Origin: Actinobacteria bacterium IMCC26207
Lineage (GTDB): Bacteria; Actinomycetota; Acidimicrobiia; Acidimicrobiales; Microtrichaceae
Assembly: GCA_001025035.1 (NCBI GenBank)
Contig: LCZK01000008.1
Span: 124,001 to 188,000, forward strand
Direction of reading: 5' to 3'
Length of the DNA: 64,000 bases
Within the stretch, counting starts at the first letter, position 1; every line of letters starts with the position of its first letter. Shown one piece after another: positions 41,940-49,155 of the stretch. The notes below the pieces were generated by a model. It searched no databases and had not been told where the DNA came from. It saw nothing but the letters and a program-made list of their open reading frames with translations. The translations under genes were made by a program, and so were the position numbers.

Positions 41940-43091
41940 CTATTCGGACTGCGCTGCTGCCCGGTCCTTGGCTACTTCATCTAGTGACTCGTACTCTGCG
42001 CCAGTGTCGGCCCAGTCCTCGAACTGAGTCACGCCAAGCGTGTCGAACCGCTTACGGAGCCAACCATCGTTGGCATCAAGCAAGCCCAGCTTTTTGCAGT
42101 TCGGAACAATCTTAGAGAACAACAGTTGCTGGAACGGGTCCTGGTTCTTCAGTTCCGGGTCATCTTGCTTAAACAGCGAGATTGCCTCCCGAACAGGAAT
42201 GCCAAGGTTCTCCCATACCTCTTGTTGCAAGAAGCGGTCTCTCATTCGGACTGCAGCCTCGAAGGCGAACTCTTGACGTTCCAACAATTCAGCAGAGTTC
42301 AACTCGGTGTAGTACTCCTGCAGACTCAAGACTCCGAAGGCAACGTGGCGAGCCTCGTCGCTCATGACGTACCGAAGCAGTTGCTTGAGCAGCGGGTCTG
42401 GGGTGACCTGATATGCCAGCCCAAATGCGGCAAGGGCTAGGCCCTCAATCATGATCTGCATGCCTAGGTACGTCATGTCCCAGCGGCTATCGCTGATGAT
42501 GTCGTCGAGCAATGCCCGCAGGTGATGGTTGACGGGGTAATGACCTGAGCACTTTGTGTCTAAGTACTTGGCAAAGACTTCGACGTGTCGGGCTTCATCC
42601 ATGACTTGGGTTGAGGCGTAGTACTTGGCATCAATCCAAGGAACAGTCTCGACAATCTTGGCCGTGCAGACCAGCGCGCCCTGCTCGCCGTGCATGAACT
42701 GACTCAGGCTCCAGTTTTGGGATTCAACGGCAAGTTTGATCCACTCTTCGTCACCCCAGCTAGCAAACGAGGTTCGACTCAGGTCGATTCCCAGTTCTGC
42801 AATGAGCGCTGTGTTCATCGTCATCGGAGACTCTCGAGCGATTCGCTCTTGGTCTACTTCAATTGACCAATCCAAGTCAGTCTCGCCATTCCACATGGAA
42901 TGCTTGGCCTTTTCATAGAGCTTGTTCAGGCCGGGGCGCTCACCCTTTTCGTAGTTCCATGTGAAGATCGCGTCAGCGTTATCGGTGACGGCGTGAATCG
43001 ACTCGGAAATGTCGGTATTGGTCAACGCCAGGATTGCGTCAAGGTCATTGACCTCGTCGCGATCAAGGATCTCGGCATCAGTGCGACTCAT
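41940..43091 (-). CDS. ferritin-like diiron protein (R2/AurF-like fold)
   Basis: About 383 residues from ATG 43091, which has AGGGGGAA 4 nt upstream; the 76 extra residues back to 43319 are unlike any family. The helical core carries two matching iron-binding helices pairs: HGEQGALVCTAK with MDEARHVEVFAKYL, and IEGLALAAFGLAYQ with MSDEARHVAFGVL, giving the E...ExxH twice pattern of carboxylate-bridged diiron proteins. Similar proteins occur in actinobacteria as ferritin-like or R2-like oxidases; candidates include N-oxygenase, hydroxylase or desaturase activity. No R1 partner lies nearby, so ribonucleotide reduction is unlikely. Substrate unknown. Confidence 0.82.
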   Translation of the reverse strand: MSRTDAEILDRDEVNDLDAILALTNTDISESIHAVTDNADAIFTWNYEKGERPGLNKLYEKAKHSMWNGETDLDWSIEVDQERIARESPMTMNTALIAELGIDLSRTSFASWGDEEWIKLAVESQNWSLSQFMHGEQGALVCTAKIVETVPWIDAKYYASTQVMDEARHVEVFAKYLDTKCSGHYPVNHHLRALLDDIISDSRWDMTYLGMQIMIEGLALAAFGLAYQVTPDPLLKQLLRYVMSDEARHVAFGVLSLQEYYTELNSAELLERQEFAFEAAVRMRDRFLQQEVWENLGIPVREAISLFKQDDPELKNQDPFQQLLFSKIVPNCKKLGLLDANDGWLRKRFDTLGVTQFEDWADTGAEYESLDEVAKDRAAAQSE

Positions 43092-43241
43092 AAGGTTCCC
43101 CCTGCTGAAGTAGTTACACTCAGAAACTACTGCGCGGAACAGGCAAAACCCATAGCGCGGACTGCAATGAATCCAAAACAAGGATCGAGATGGTCTTTTT
43201 ACCTGTTGACGAATGTCACATGAGTGCCCAACGTAGAGGGC

Positions 43242-44051
43242 ATGAGGAGAGAGGTTGCGATTGGGGTACCGAGCTTGGCGCTCGCGACAGCCGGCGGGCT
43301 GTGGGTTCAGGCATTGCACTCAGCGAATGCTTCCCTACCCCGATTTGCGGATCTTTGTGCAAGCGGAAACTACGGCAATCCCGCCGGGGAACCCGTTCGC
43401 ATCACCATCCTGGGAGATAGTTCCTTGACCGGCCCGGGGCTTGGTGATGGGTCCGAGATTTGGATTGCGCAACTCGTTGACCGGTTGCCTTGGAACGTTG
43501 AGCTCTGCAGCCATGCCAAAGGTGGGTCGCGAGTGCGAGATGTCCTGCTGCACCAAGCAGCTCATGCAGCACTGACGAAGCCCGACCTGTTTGTTCTTGC
43601 AGTCGGCTCCAACGATGCCCTACACGCAACCTCGACTCGGCAGTTCCGAAGGGACCTTCAAGTACTACTCAATCGACTCAGCCACGTAGCGCCCGTTCTC
43701 AGCTTGGGGGTCGGCGACTTGTCAGTCATTCCACGCCTACCAAAAGGTTTGCGGACTCTGGTTTCACATCGCAGTGCAACCCTGGATCAGATTCACACCC
43801 AGGTTGCTGATCGGGTCACTCGAGTGACTCGAGTTCCGGTTCGAGAACTCTCAGATTCCATTTTCAGGTCGTGCACCACGGACCTTTTTGCAGAGGATCG
43901 CTTTCACCCAAACCGTCAAGGCCACACAGCCTGGGCGGACTTGTTTGAACCCTTCTTGCGAACTGCTCTTCAGCCAACAGGGTTTCAAGGTGCGAGCAGC
44001 GCAGCGTTACCTGCACTATCTGTTAGAGCGGCACTATCAGTTACAGCGTAA
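43242..44051 (+). CDS. SGNH/GDSL-family hydrolase
   Basis: About 269 residues. Block I is ITILGDSSLTGPG with the nucleophilic Ser, block III VLAVGSNDALH, and the catalytic Asp-x-x-His is DRFHPNRQGHTAWAD. The N-terminal 30 residues contain a weakly hydrophobic stretch (IGVPSLALATAGGLWVQAL) that may be a signal anchor, so the enzyme could act at the membrane or outside on an ester or acyl group. ATG 43242 is taken; GTG 43224 is possible. It is divergent from the ferritin-like gene (150 bp between starts), and its 3' end overlaps the next minus-strand gene by 11 bp. Confidence 0.85.
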   Translation: MRREVAIGVPSLALATAGGLWVQALHSANASLPRFADLCASGNYGNPAGEPVRITILGDSSLTGPGLGDGSEIWIAQLVDRLPWNVELCSHAKGGSRVRDVLLHQAAHAALTKPDLFVLAVGSNDALHATSTRQFRRDLQVLLNRLSHVAPVLSLGVGDLSVIPRLPKGLRTLVSHRSATLDQIHTQVADRVTRVTRVPVRELSDSIFRSCTTDLFAEDRFHPNRQGHTAWADLFEPFLRTALQPTGFQGASSAALPALSVRAALSVTA

Positions 44052-44862
44052 AGCTCAAATTGCTAGCTAGCTGCAGTGCAAGTTCTTGATCTCCAGCTAG
44101 TAGGACCTGCTCTGCGATGACCTCGCTTGGTTCACAGCGGCCGCCGGTGAGTCGAAAGAACACCATGACGGGCATCGACACTTCAACCGAGGCTGCGGCT
44201 GACAGGTTGTCCACCACACGGGCACGGTCGGTCACTTCAACGAGGTAGGTGCGCTGCACCTCGCCAGTCAGATCGATGCGGATTCTTGACCCTTCTGGCA
44301 AACCCGCTTTACGCCCGACTATGTACCCCAAGGATGGTTCGATCTCTAACAGTGCTGAACCTATAGCCGCTGGGTCTGCTCGATCCTCAAGGCCGAGCGC
44401 CTGACGAATATCGTGTTCGTGCATAAAGGTGTCGTAGTGGCGAATACGCATAAAGCGGCCGTAGGTCTCATCGGCACTCACAGGAGTCCACGAGGGGGCA
44501 TCGAACTGTTCTTGAGTCATGGCCTGCAGCGCAGCGAGTCGCTCAGTCGTGACATCAAGAAATATCTGTAGAACCTCGGCGCCAGAGAGCGACCGCATGT
44601 CTTCTACCCAAACCTCGCCCATGCGGGCAACGTCATTCTTTAGGTGGGTCAGATGCGTTACATCTACCTCTGGGGCGCGTACCCCGTTCAGCATGAGTTC
44701 GATACCCGCTATGTGACTCAACTGATCCTTGACAGTCCACCCGGGAAGGCAACTTTGCATCATGAACTCGGATTCCTGCAGCGTGGAACACATCTCGGCC
44801 ACTGCGGCCCACTCTTCGGCGAGCAACGGAACAATTGTTTCTTTAGCAACGATGGTGGGCAT
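44041..44862 (-). CDS. mycothiol-dependent maleylpyruvate isomerase (MDMPI/DinB) family protein
   Basis: About 273 residues. The N-terminal half has the DinB-like four-helix fold used by mycothiol-dependent enzymes: EEWAAVAEMCSTLQESEFMMQSCLPGWTVKDQLSHIAGIELML with a metal-ligand His, and further His in MRIRHYDTFMHEHDIRQALG. The C-terminal half (DLTGEVQRTYLVEVTD...LLAGDQELALQL) matches the SCP2-like domain of MDMPI proteins. The start ATG shares one base with the stop of the DsbA-like gene (TGATG), so translation is coupled. Typical members isomerise maleylpyruvate or use mycothiol in detoxification; here the substrate is not evident. Mycothiol use fits an actinobacterium. Confidence 0.85.
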   Translation of the reverse strand: MPTIVAKETIVPLLAEEWAAVAEMCSTLQESEFMMQSCLPGWTVKDQLSHIAGIELMLNGVRAPEVDVTHLTHLKNDVARMGEVWVEDMRSLSGAEVLQIFLDVTTERLAALQAMTQEQFDAPSWTPVSADETYGRFMRIRHYDTFMHEHDIRQALGLEDRADPAAIGSALLEIEPSLGYIVGRKAGLPEGSRIRIDLTGEVQRTYLVEVTDRARVVDNLSAAASVEVSMPVMVFFRLTGGRCEPSEVIAEQVLLAGDQELALQLASNLSFTL

Positions 44863-45596
44863 CAGGGCGTGTCCTTTTGAATGGAGACCCAATCACGAGC
44901 CTCAAAGTAGGGAGTGAACTGCTCAGAGATTGCTTCAATATCAGCTGGCCGCTTTGGCCGTTGCAGTTCGTACAAGTGCGGAAACTTCAGCCAAGCCGTC
45001 ACGGCATGCCAGAGCTCAACTGCGGCTTGGCCTCTAGGAGGGTCGATCAGAACAGGCCCAAAAAGCGCCTGCGGGCCGCTTGACAGATGGTCGAAAACCA
45101 AGGTCGGCACTCCCCATCCACCAAGGTCGAGGACCTGCTGATGCTCGGCTGCAACCTCTTCAGTCGTAGTTGGGTCCTCAATGGCTTGGCGCACCATCGC
45201 TGGATCAAGGCCCAGTTCAACAAGGAGTTCCTCCGCAACTTCTAAGCGATGGGGCTTGCGGCCCTCCACATGCAGCGCCGTACCCGCAAGCAGATACCAC
45301 TGATCGAGCAGGCTCATATCGATTCTTCGGAGGAACGCCCCGATTCGCATCATGGACCACCCATAGGACCACTCGCGCTCCCATGGGTGCTTCTTACCCT
45401 CGACTCGATTTACCTCTTCAAGACTAAAGAACCGCCAGTCCACCCGAAGTCCGAGTTGATCTCGCACCTCTCTCATCCATAGCGAGGTTTGAAATGCATA
45501 CGGGCACATCAGGTCGAAATGAAAGGCAACAGCGTTCGGGGTTGTGATCTCGCTAGTGGTATCCACCGAGGCCTGCCCCGGGTGCATTGGACTCAT
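44862..45596 (-). CDS. DsbA-family protein (2-hydroxychromene-2-carboxylate isomerase / FrnE-like)
   Basis: About 244 residues of thioredoxin-fold DsbA family. FHFDLMCPYAFQTSLWMREV supplies the first strand and a single active-site Cys (CPY), and GGWGVPTLVFD the cis-Pro loop. A one-Cys CPxx motif is typical of isomerases or thiol transferases acting on glutathione or mycothiol conjugates rather than disulfide oxidases. ATG 45596 is taken, 10 bp after the DUF1330 gene stop. The order DUF1330-like, DsbA-like, MDMPI in one coupled operon suggests a mycothiol-dependent step in aromatic or electrophile breakdown (inference). Confidence 0.82.
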   Translation of the reverse strand: MSPMHPGQASVDTTSEITTPNAVAFHFDLMCPYAFQTSLWMREVRDQLGLRVDWRFFSLEEVNRVEGKKHPWEREWSYGWSMMRIGAFLRRIDMSLLDQWYLLAGTALHVEGRKPHRLEVAEELLVELGLDPAMVRQAIEDPTTTEEVAAEHQQVLDLGGWGVPTLVFDHLSSGPQALFGPVLIDPPRGQAAVELWHAVTAWLKFPHLYELQRPKRPADIEAISEQFTPYFEARDWVSIQKDTP

Positions 45597-45606
45597 AGCT
45601 GCTGAC

Positions 45607-46497
45607 TCACAGATCTTCGCTGTCCGACAACAAGGCATCTGCATACGAGGCGCCAATGTTGTTGATGAGCGGTCGCACAATCATCGTGTAGGTATCAGAC
45701 ATTGCCGTCTCACGGTGCTCGGCCTGAACGGCAAGCCTTTCTGGGTCAGTGACAACGGCCATAAACGCAGCCCTGCTCGGGAATGCATTAAATCGAACCT
45801 GGTCCCATTGCCTGCCATCACCAATGATGGTGCCCTCAACGTTGAACCATCCTGCGATTTGAACTCCGTTAGCAACACCAATTTTGACTGCATGGTCCTG
45901 ATAGGCAGTCATATGTTCGATGCTTTGCTGCAGGTCAGACTCAGCACGGTCAAAAGCAATGACGTGTACCACCATGACTGCTGGGTCATCTGCCGTGGAC
46001 GGGTGCGGCACCTGTGCAACTTCGGGCAGATCCTCTGGGGCAGCCGGGTGGGCAAATGGTTGGCAGCCCATAATGATTGTTGCCTCCATACCTGCATCTT
46101 TGTGATGGTGCTGATCCTTGAACTCTTTGCGTTCTTGCATGTCCATAAAAGAACGCCGGGTTGGGTATTTCACAACGGCTACGCGATCCCAGGGTGGAAG
46201 ATCGCCGAGTAATTGGGTTTCGACATCTCCAAAAAACACCACCTCAGCCCCAACCGCTGCAAGCGACTCAATTGGAGCGTAAACATCGTCAGCTTCACGG
46301 CCGCTCAACGTAGAGTCCCTGCCATCGGAGTACTGGGCGGTGTCGCGGTATCGCATCAGGTTGACCATCCACACAGGGCCGTCTTCTTCTTCGGAGGTAG
46401 TCGCAAGGCGCAGTCCGTAGTCGAAGTCGATCTGCCCGTAACGAACGGAGAGGTCCGTTACCGAATTTTCAACCTGAGATTTCTCAGTCATCTTCAT
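45607..46497 (-). CDS. protein with two DUF1330-like (ferredoxin-fold) halves
   Basis: A 296-residue soluble protein. Two similar halves are visible: GPVWMVNLMRYRDTAQYSDGRD...WDRVAVVKYPTRRSFMDMQ, and AVMVVHVIAFDRAESDLQQSIEHM...WDQVRFNAFPSRAAFMAVV. Each ends in the R-F/Y-P-(S/T)-R-x-(A/S)-F-M pattern seen in DUF1330 and related dimeric alpha/beta-barrel proteins, so this is an internally duplicated version. Function unknown; members are found near oxidoreductases and may bind aromatic compounds. First gene of the three-gene minus-strand operon; the 138 bp to the divergent LLM gene should hold both promoters. Confidence 0.75.
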   Translation of the reverse strand: MKMTEKSQVENSVTDLSVRYGQIDFDYGLRLATTSEEEDGPVWMVNLMRYRDTAQYSDGRDSTLSGREADDVYAPIESLAAVGAEVVFFGDVETQLLGDLPPWDRVAVVKYPTRRSFMDMQERKEFKDQHHHKDAGMEATIIMGCQPFAHPAAPEDLPEVAQVPHPSTADDPAVMVVHVIAFDRAESDLQQSIEHMTAYQDHAVKIGVANGVQIAGWFNVEGTIIGDGRQWDQVRFNAFPSRAAFMAVVTDPERLAVQAEHRETAMSDTYTMIVRPLINNIGASYADALLSDSEDL

Positions 46498-46635
46498 CTC
46501 GATTTATGTCGCTTGGAGGATTGCAATCAGGGCCTACTAACAAGTAGCACTGATACTGCGCCAACTTAGACCCTGCCGCTGCCGCATCGCTACTGCCAAT
46601 ACATTCTCTGGCACAACTTCTGCCACAATTGAGAC

Positions 46636-47607
46636 ATGACCAAACTTGGACTTCAGATCCCGAACTTCAACTTTCCCGGTGGCAGCCCCGAGAAGATTTT
46701 TCCAACAGTTGTTGCTGCTGCTCAGGTTGCCGAAACATCTGGATTCGACACCGTGTTGGTCATGGACCATTTCTACCAGTTACCTGGTCTGGGAGAACCC
46801 GATGACTTCATGCTCGAGGCGTACACCCTCTTGGGCGCTCTCGCAGCGGTGACGTCTTCGGTTCGACTCGGAGCCCTTGTGACTGGCAACACCTATCGCA
46901 ACCCGGCAATCCTGGCCAAGGCAGTGACCACACTCGACATTGTCTCGGGGGGTCGGGCACAGCTGGGAATCGGATGTGGCTGGTTTGAACTCGAACATGA
47001 TTCCTTTGGCATTGAATTCGGCACCTTCACGGATCGGTTCGAGATGCTTGAAGAGGCTCTACAGGTCATCTTGCCGATGCTTCGAGATGAGCGGCCCTCG
47101 ATCGATGGCAAGCACTACAAAATCACGCAGGCAATCAATCAGCCAGCACCGCTGTCTTCCATTCCCGTGATGATCGGTGGCAGCGGTGAAAAGAAAACTC
47201 TGCGGATGGTCGCGCAATACGCCACCCTAGGAAACCTCACCTGCGAACCGGGAGAGGTTCAGCGCAAGGTCGAGGCCCTTGCCGGGCATTGCGAGCGCCT
47301 CGGCAGAGACCGTGCAGAGATTCAACTCTCATGGAATCGCGTGGCCTGCATTGCTCCCACCACAGCCGAGGCAGAGGCCGAGCGAGATCTCTACTTGGCC
47401 TCCCGGGGAATGGATTGGAACAATCTCCCCGAGGAAATTCAAGAAGTGATTGAAGGAATGATCGTCGTTGGAGATCCGGATACGGTCGGTCAGAAGTTCG
47501 CCGAGTGGAAGGCACTTGGAGTTGACGGCTTTACGGTGTCCCTACCGGCAAACCTTCACCTTCCGGAGAGAGTCGCCCTGTTAGGACAGACTCTGAGTAC
47601 AATTTGA
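46636..47607 (+). CDS. LLM-class F420-dependent oxidoreductase
   Basis: A 323-residue luciferase-like TIM-barrel protein. MTKLGLQIPNFNFPG, TLLGALAAVTSSVRLGALVTGNTYRNPAILAKAVTTLDIVSGGRAQLGIGCGWFELEHDSFG and the C-terminal VVGDPDTVGQKFAEWKALGVDGFTV match actinobacterial F420-dependent LLM oxidoreductases (IMG_306-type). These use F420H2, or occasionally FMNH2, for hydride transfer to ketones, nitro groups or alkenes. A terminal substrate cannot be assigned. It is divergent from the DUF1330-like operon and followed by a TetR gene 114 bp downstream. Confidence 0.9.
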   Translation: MTKLGLQIPNFNFPGGSPEKIFPTVVAAAQVAETSGFDTVLVMDHFYQLPGLGEPDDFMLEAYTLLGALAAVTSSVRLGALVTGNTYRNPAILAKAVTTLDIVSGGRAQLGIGCGWFELEHDSFGIEFGTFTDRFEMLEEALQVILPMLRDERPSIDGKHYKITQAINQPAPLSSIPVMIGGSGEKKTLRMVAQYATLGNLTCEPGEVQRKVEALAGHCERLGRDRAEIQLSWNRVACIAPTTAEAEAERDLYLASRGMDWNNLPEEIQEVIEGMIVVGDPDTVGQKFAEWKALGVDGFTVSLPANLHLPERVALLGQTLSTI

Positions 47608-47640
47608 GAAAGTGTGAACTTCTCGTGAACACTTCAATTG

Positions 47641-47660
47641 GGGCTAATTGGGGCTAATTG
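47641..47660. repeat. 10-bp direct repeat upstream of tetR 2
   Basis: GGGCTAATTG occurs twice head to tail, preceded by a partial copy (CAATTG). It directly adjoins a TTGACA hexamer and may bind a regulator or simply reflect slippage. Confidence 0.6.
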
Positions 47661-47686
47661 ACAAATCTTCAGTCAGTTAGTCGAAT
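47658..47686 (+). promoter_or_regulatory. candidate promoter for tetR 2
   Basis: TTGACA at 47658-47663 is a consensus -35 hexamer. The -10 region 17-19 bp later (within TCGAATACT) is a poor TATAAT match. Only the position, 36 bp before the start codon, supports it. Confidence 0.35.
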
Positions 47687-47721
47687 ACTTTTTAGGACAG
47701 TGACCCGAGGTACTGGCGTTA

Positions 47722-48366
47722 ATGAACGAACCTAGTGAGAAATCCGATATCGGTACTGTTCACCCCGCTTTGTTCGTTGCGTCCGTTGACGGCAGAACAG
47801 CCCGAAAGAACACCAATCGGGATGCCGTTGTTGAAGCCGCACTGCAGCTCTTTGAGGCTGGCACCAAAAACCCCAAGATGGAGGAGATTGCTGCATTAGC
47901 TGGCGTTTCGGTTCGTTCTGCTTATCGCTACTTCTCCAACGTCGAGGAAATTACCGAGGCAGCGGCCGTAGCGAACTTGGCTCGCTATGGCGCGTTGTTT
48001 GAGGTCGAAAACTTGGGAGTTGGCACCCTTGATGAGCGAATTCGGAATATCGTGTCGAGCCGAATGCGGCTCTTCGATGAGGCTCACTCAATGATCTTGG
48101 CCGTCATGGCTCATATCTACGAGGACAATTTCATCGGCAATATGCTGGCGTGGCGTCTTCAGCATATGTACCTGCAGAACCTAGAGATGTTCTCCACTGA
48201 GCTCAGTCGACTGCCAGCCCTAGAAAGTCAGCAGGTCGCAGCGGCACTTGATGGGATCTTGAGTTTTGATAACGCTGAGTCCATGCGTCGGCGGCTGGGG
48301 TTCACCTCGGGCGCTGTTGCAGACGCCATGATCTACGCCTTCCACAGGCTCTTGGATCCTGCGTAA
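47722..48366 (+). CDS. TetR-family regulator 2
   Basis: A 214-residue regulator. DAVVEAALQLFEAGTKNPKMEEIAALAGVSVRSAYRYFSNVEEITEAA is a canonical TetR helix-turn-helix; the C-terminal half is helical with no recognisable ligand class. The first 30 residues (up to RTARKNTNR) are an extra polar extension. No palindrome like the GTAAAC-N3-GTTTAC operator is found near it. Possible targets are the LLM oxidoreductase upstream or the convergent SDR-sulfatase-P450 operon, but nothing in the sequence proves either. Confidence 0.88.
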   Translation: MNEPSEKSDIGTVHPALFVASVDGRTARKNTNRDAVVEAALQLFEAGTKNPKMEEIAALAGVSVRSAYRYFSNVEEITEAAAVANLARYGALFEVENLGVGTLDERIRNIVSSRMRLFDEAHSMILAVMAHIYEDNFIGNMLAWRLQHMYLQNLEMFSTELSRLPALESQQVAAALDGILSFDNAESMRRRLGFTSGAVADAMIYAFHRLLDPA

Positions 48367-48411
48367 TCGCAGAATGGTCTGAGCTAACTGCCAAGCTGAC
48401 GAAGTAACTAG

Positions 48412-49155
48412 CTAAGCCCAACCACCGGCGTAGCTGACGAATTGTCCGGTTGTAAACCCGCTGGTTCCATCAAGAAATGCCATGGCAAACGAAGCAAATT
48501 CTTCCATGGTGCCGAGTCGCTTCATAGGGACCTGTGCTTCTACCAGCGCTCGCACCTCAGGGTCATCGGAACCCACTGCCTGATGGAACTCGGGAAAGTC
48601 CATAAAGTTGGTTCCAAGTGCATTGACCTGAACTCCGGTTGCGGCAATCTCTTGGGCCAAGTTCTTTGCCATCATCGTGGCCCCAGCACGAACTGAGGAG
48701 TACAACGCAGCGCCCTTCGTAGGTCGAGCGCCCGCAGCACTCGTAATCATCACGATCTGACCAGCGCCCTGCGCAATCATCGGCTCAGCCACGGCCTTGA
48801 GGAAACGATACGGGGCTTCGACGCAGCCTTGAAGCAACTTCTGCAAATCCTCGATTGAGGAATCCATGAACTTGCCGGGAATGATCCTTCCAGTAAAGGC
48901 CGCCGCTGCGTCGATTCGCCCGAAGCGATCAATGCCCGCTGCCACCAGAGTTTCGGCAGCTCCGGCGTGAGCCAGATTCGCAACCCCAGCCACGGCTTCG
49001 ACCTTTGCACCCAAGTCGGCCAGCTCAGCGACTAACTCACTCGATGGATTGCCGAGCACTAGGTCGTGGCCACGGCCTGCGAACTCGCGGGCCAATGCGG
49101 GGCCAACATACCCACCGGCCTCATTTACGAGTGCGACTCTGCGCTGCGTGGTCAT
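48412..49155 (-). CDS. SDR-family protein with atypical active site
   Basis: A 247-residue Rossmann protein of the short-chain dehydrogenase/reductase superfamily. The nucleotide-binding loop reads NEAGGYVG instead of TGxxxGIG. The catalytic Ser (ITSAAG) and Tyr (YSSVR) are kept, but the Lys of YxxxK is Arg. C-terminal SGFTTGQFVSYAGGW is as in classical SDRs. Reduced or altered activity is likely, or a non-canonical cofactor. Last gene of the sulfatase operon, with a 4-bp ATGA overlap, so it is probably part of the same pathway. Confidence 0.85.
   Translation of the reverse strand: MTTQRRVALVNEAGGYVGPALAREFAGRGHDLVLGNPSSELVAELADLGAKVEAVAGVANLAHAGAAETLVAAGIDRFGRIDAAAAFTGRIIPGKFMDSSIEDLQKLLQGCVEAPYRFLKAVAEPMIAQGAGQIVMITSAAGARPTKGAALYSSVRAGATMMAKNLAQEIAATGVQVNALGTNFMDFPEFHQAVGSDDPEVRALVEAQVPMKRLGTMEEFASFAMAFLDGTSGFTTGQFVSYAGGWA

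Noticed and set aside
41940-43091. Ribonucleotide reductase small subunit
   Set aside because: The diiron ligands fit the superfamily, but no large subunit is nearby and the sequence lacks recognisable R2-specific features, so only a ferritin-like diiron protein is claimed.
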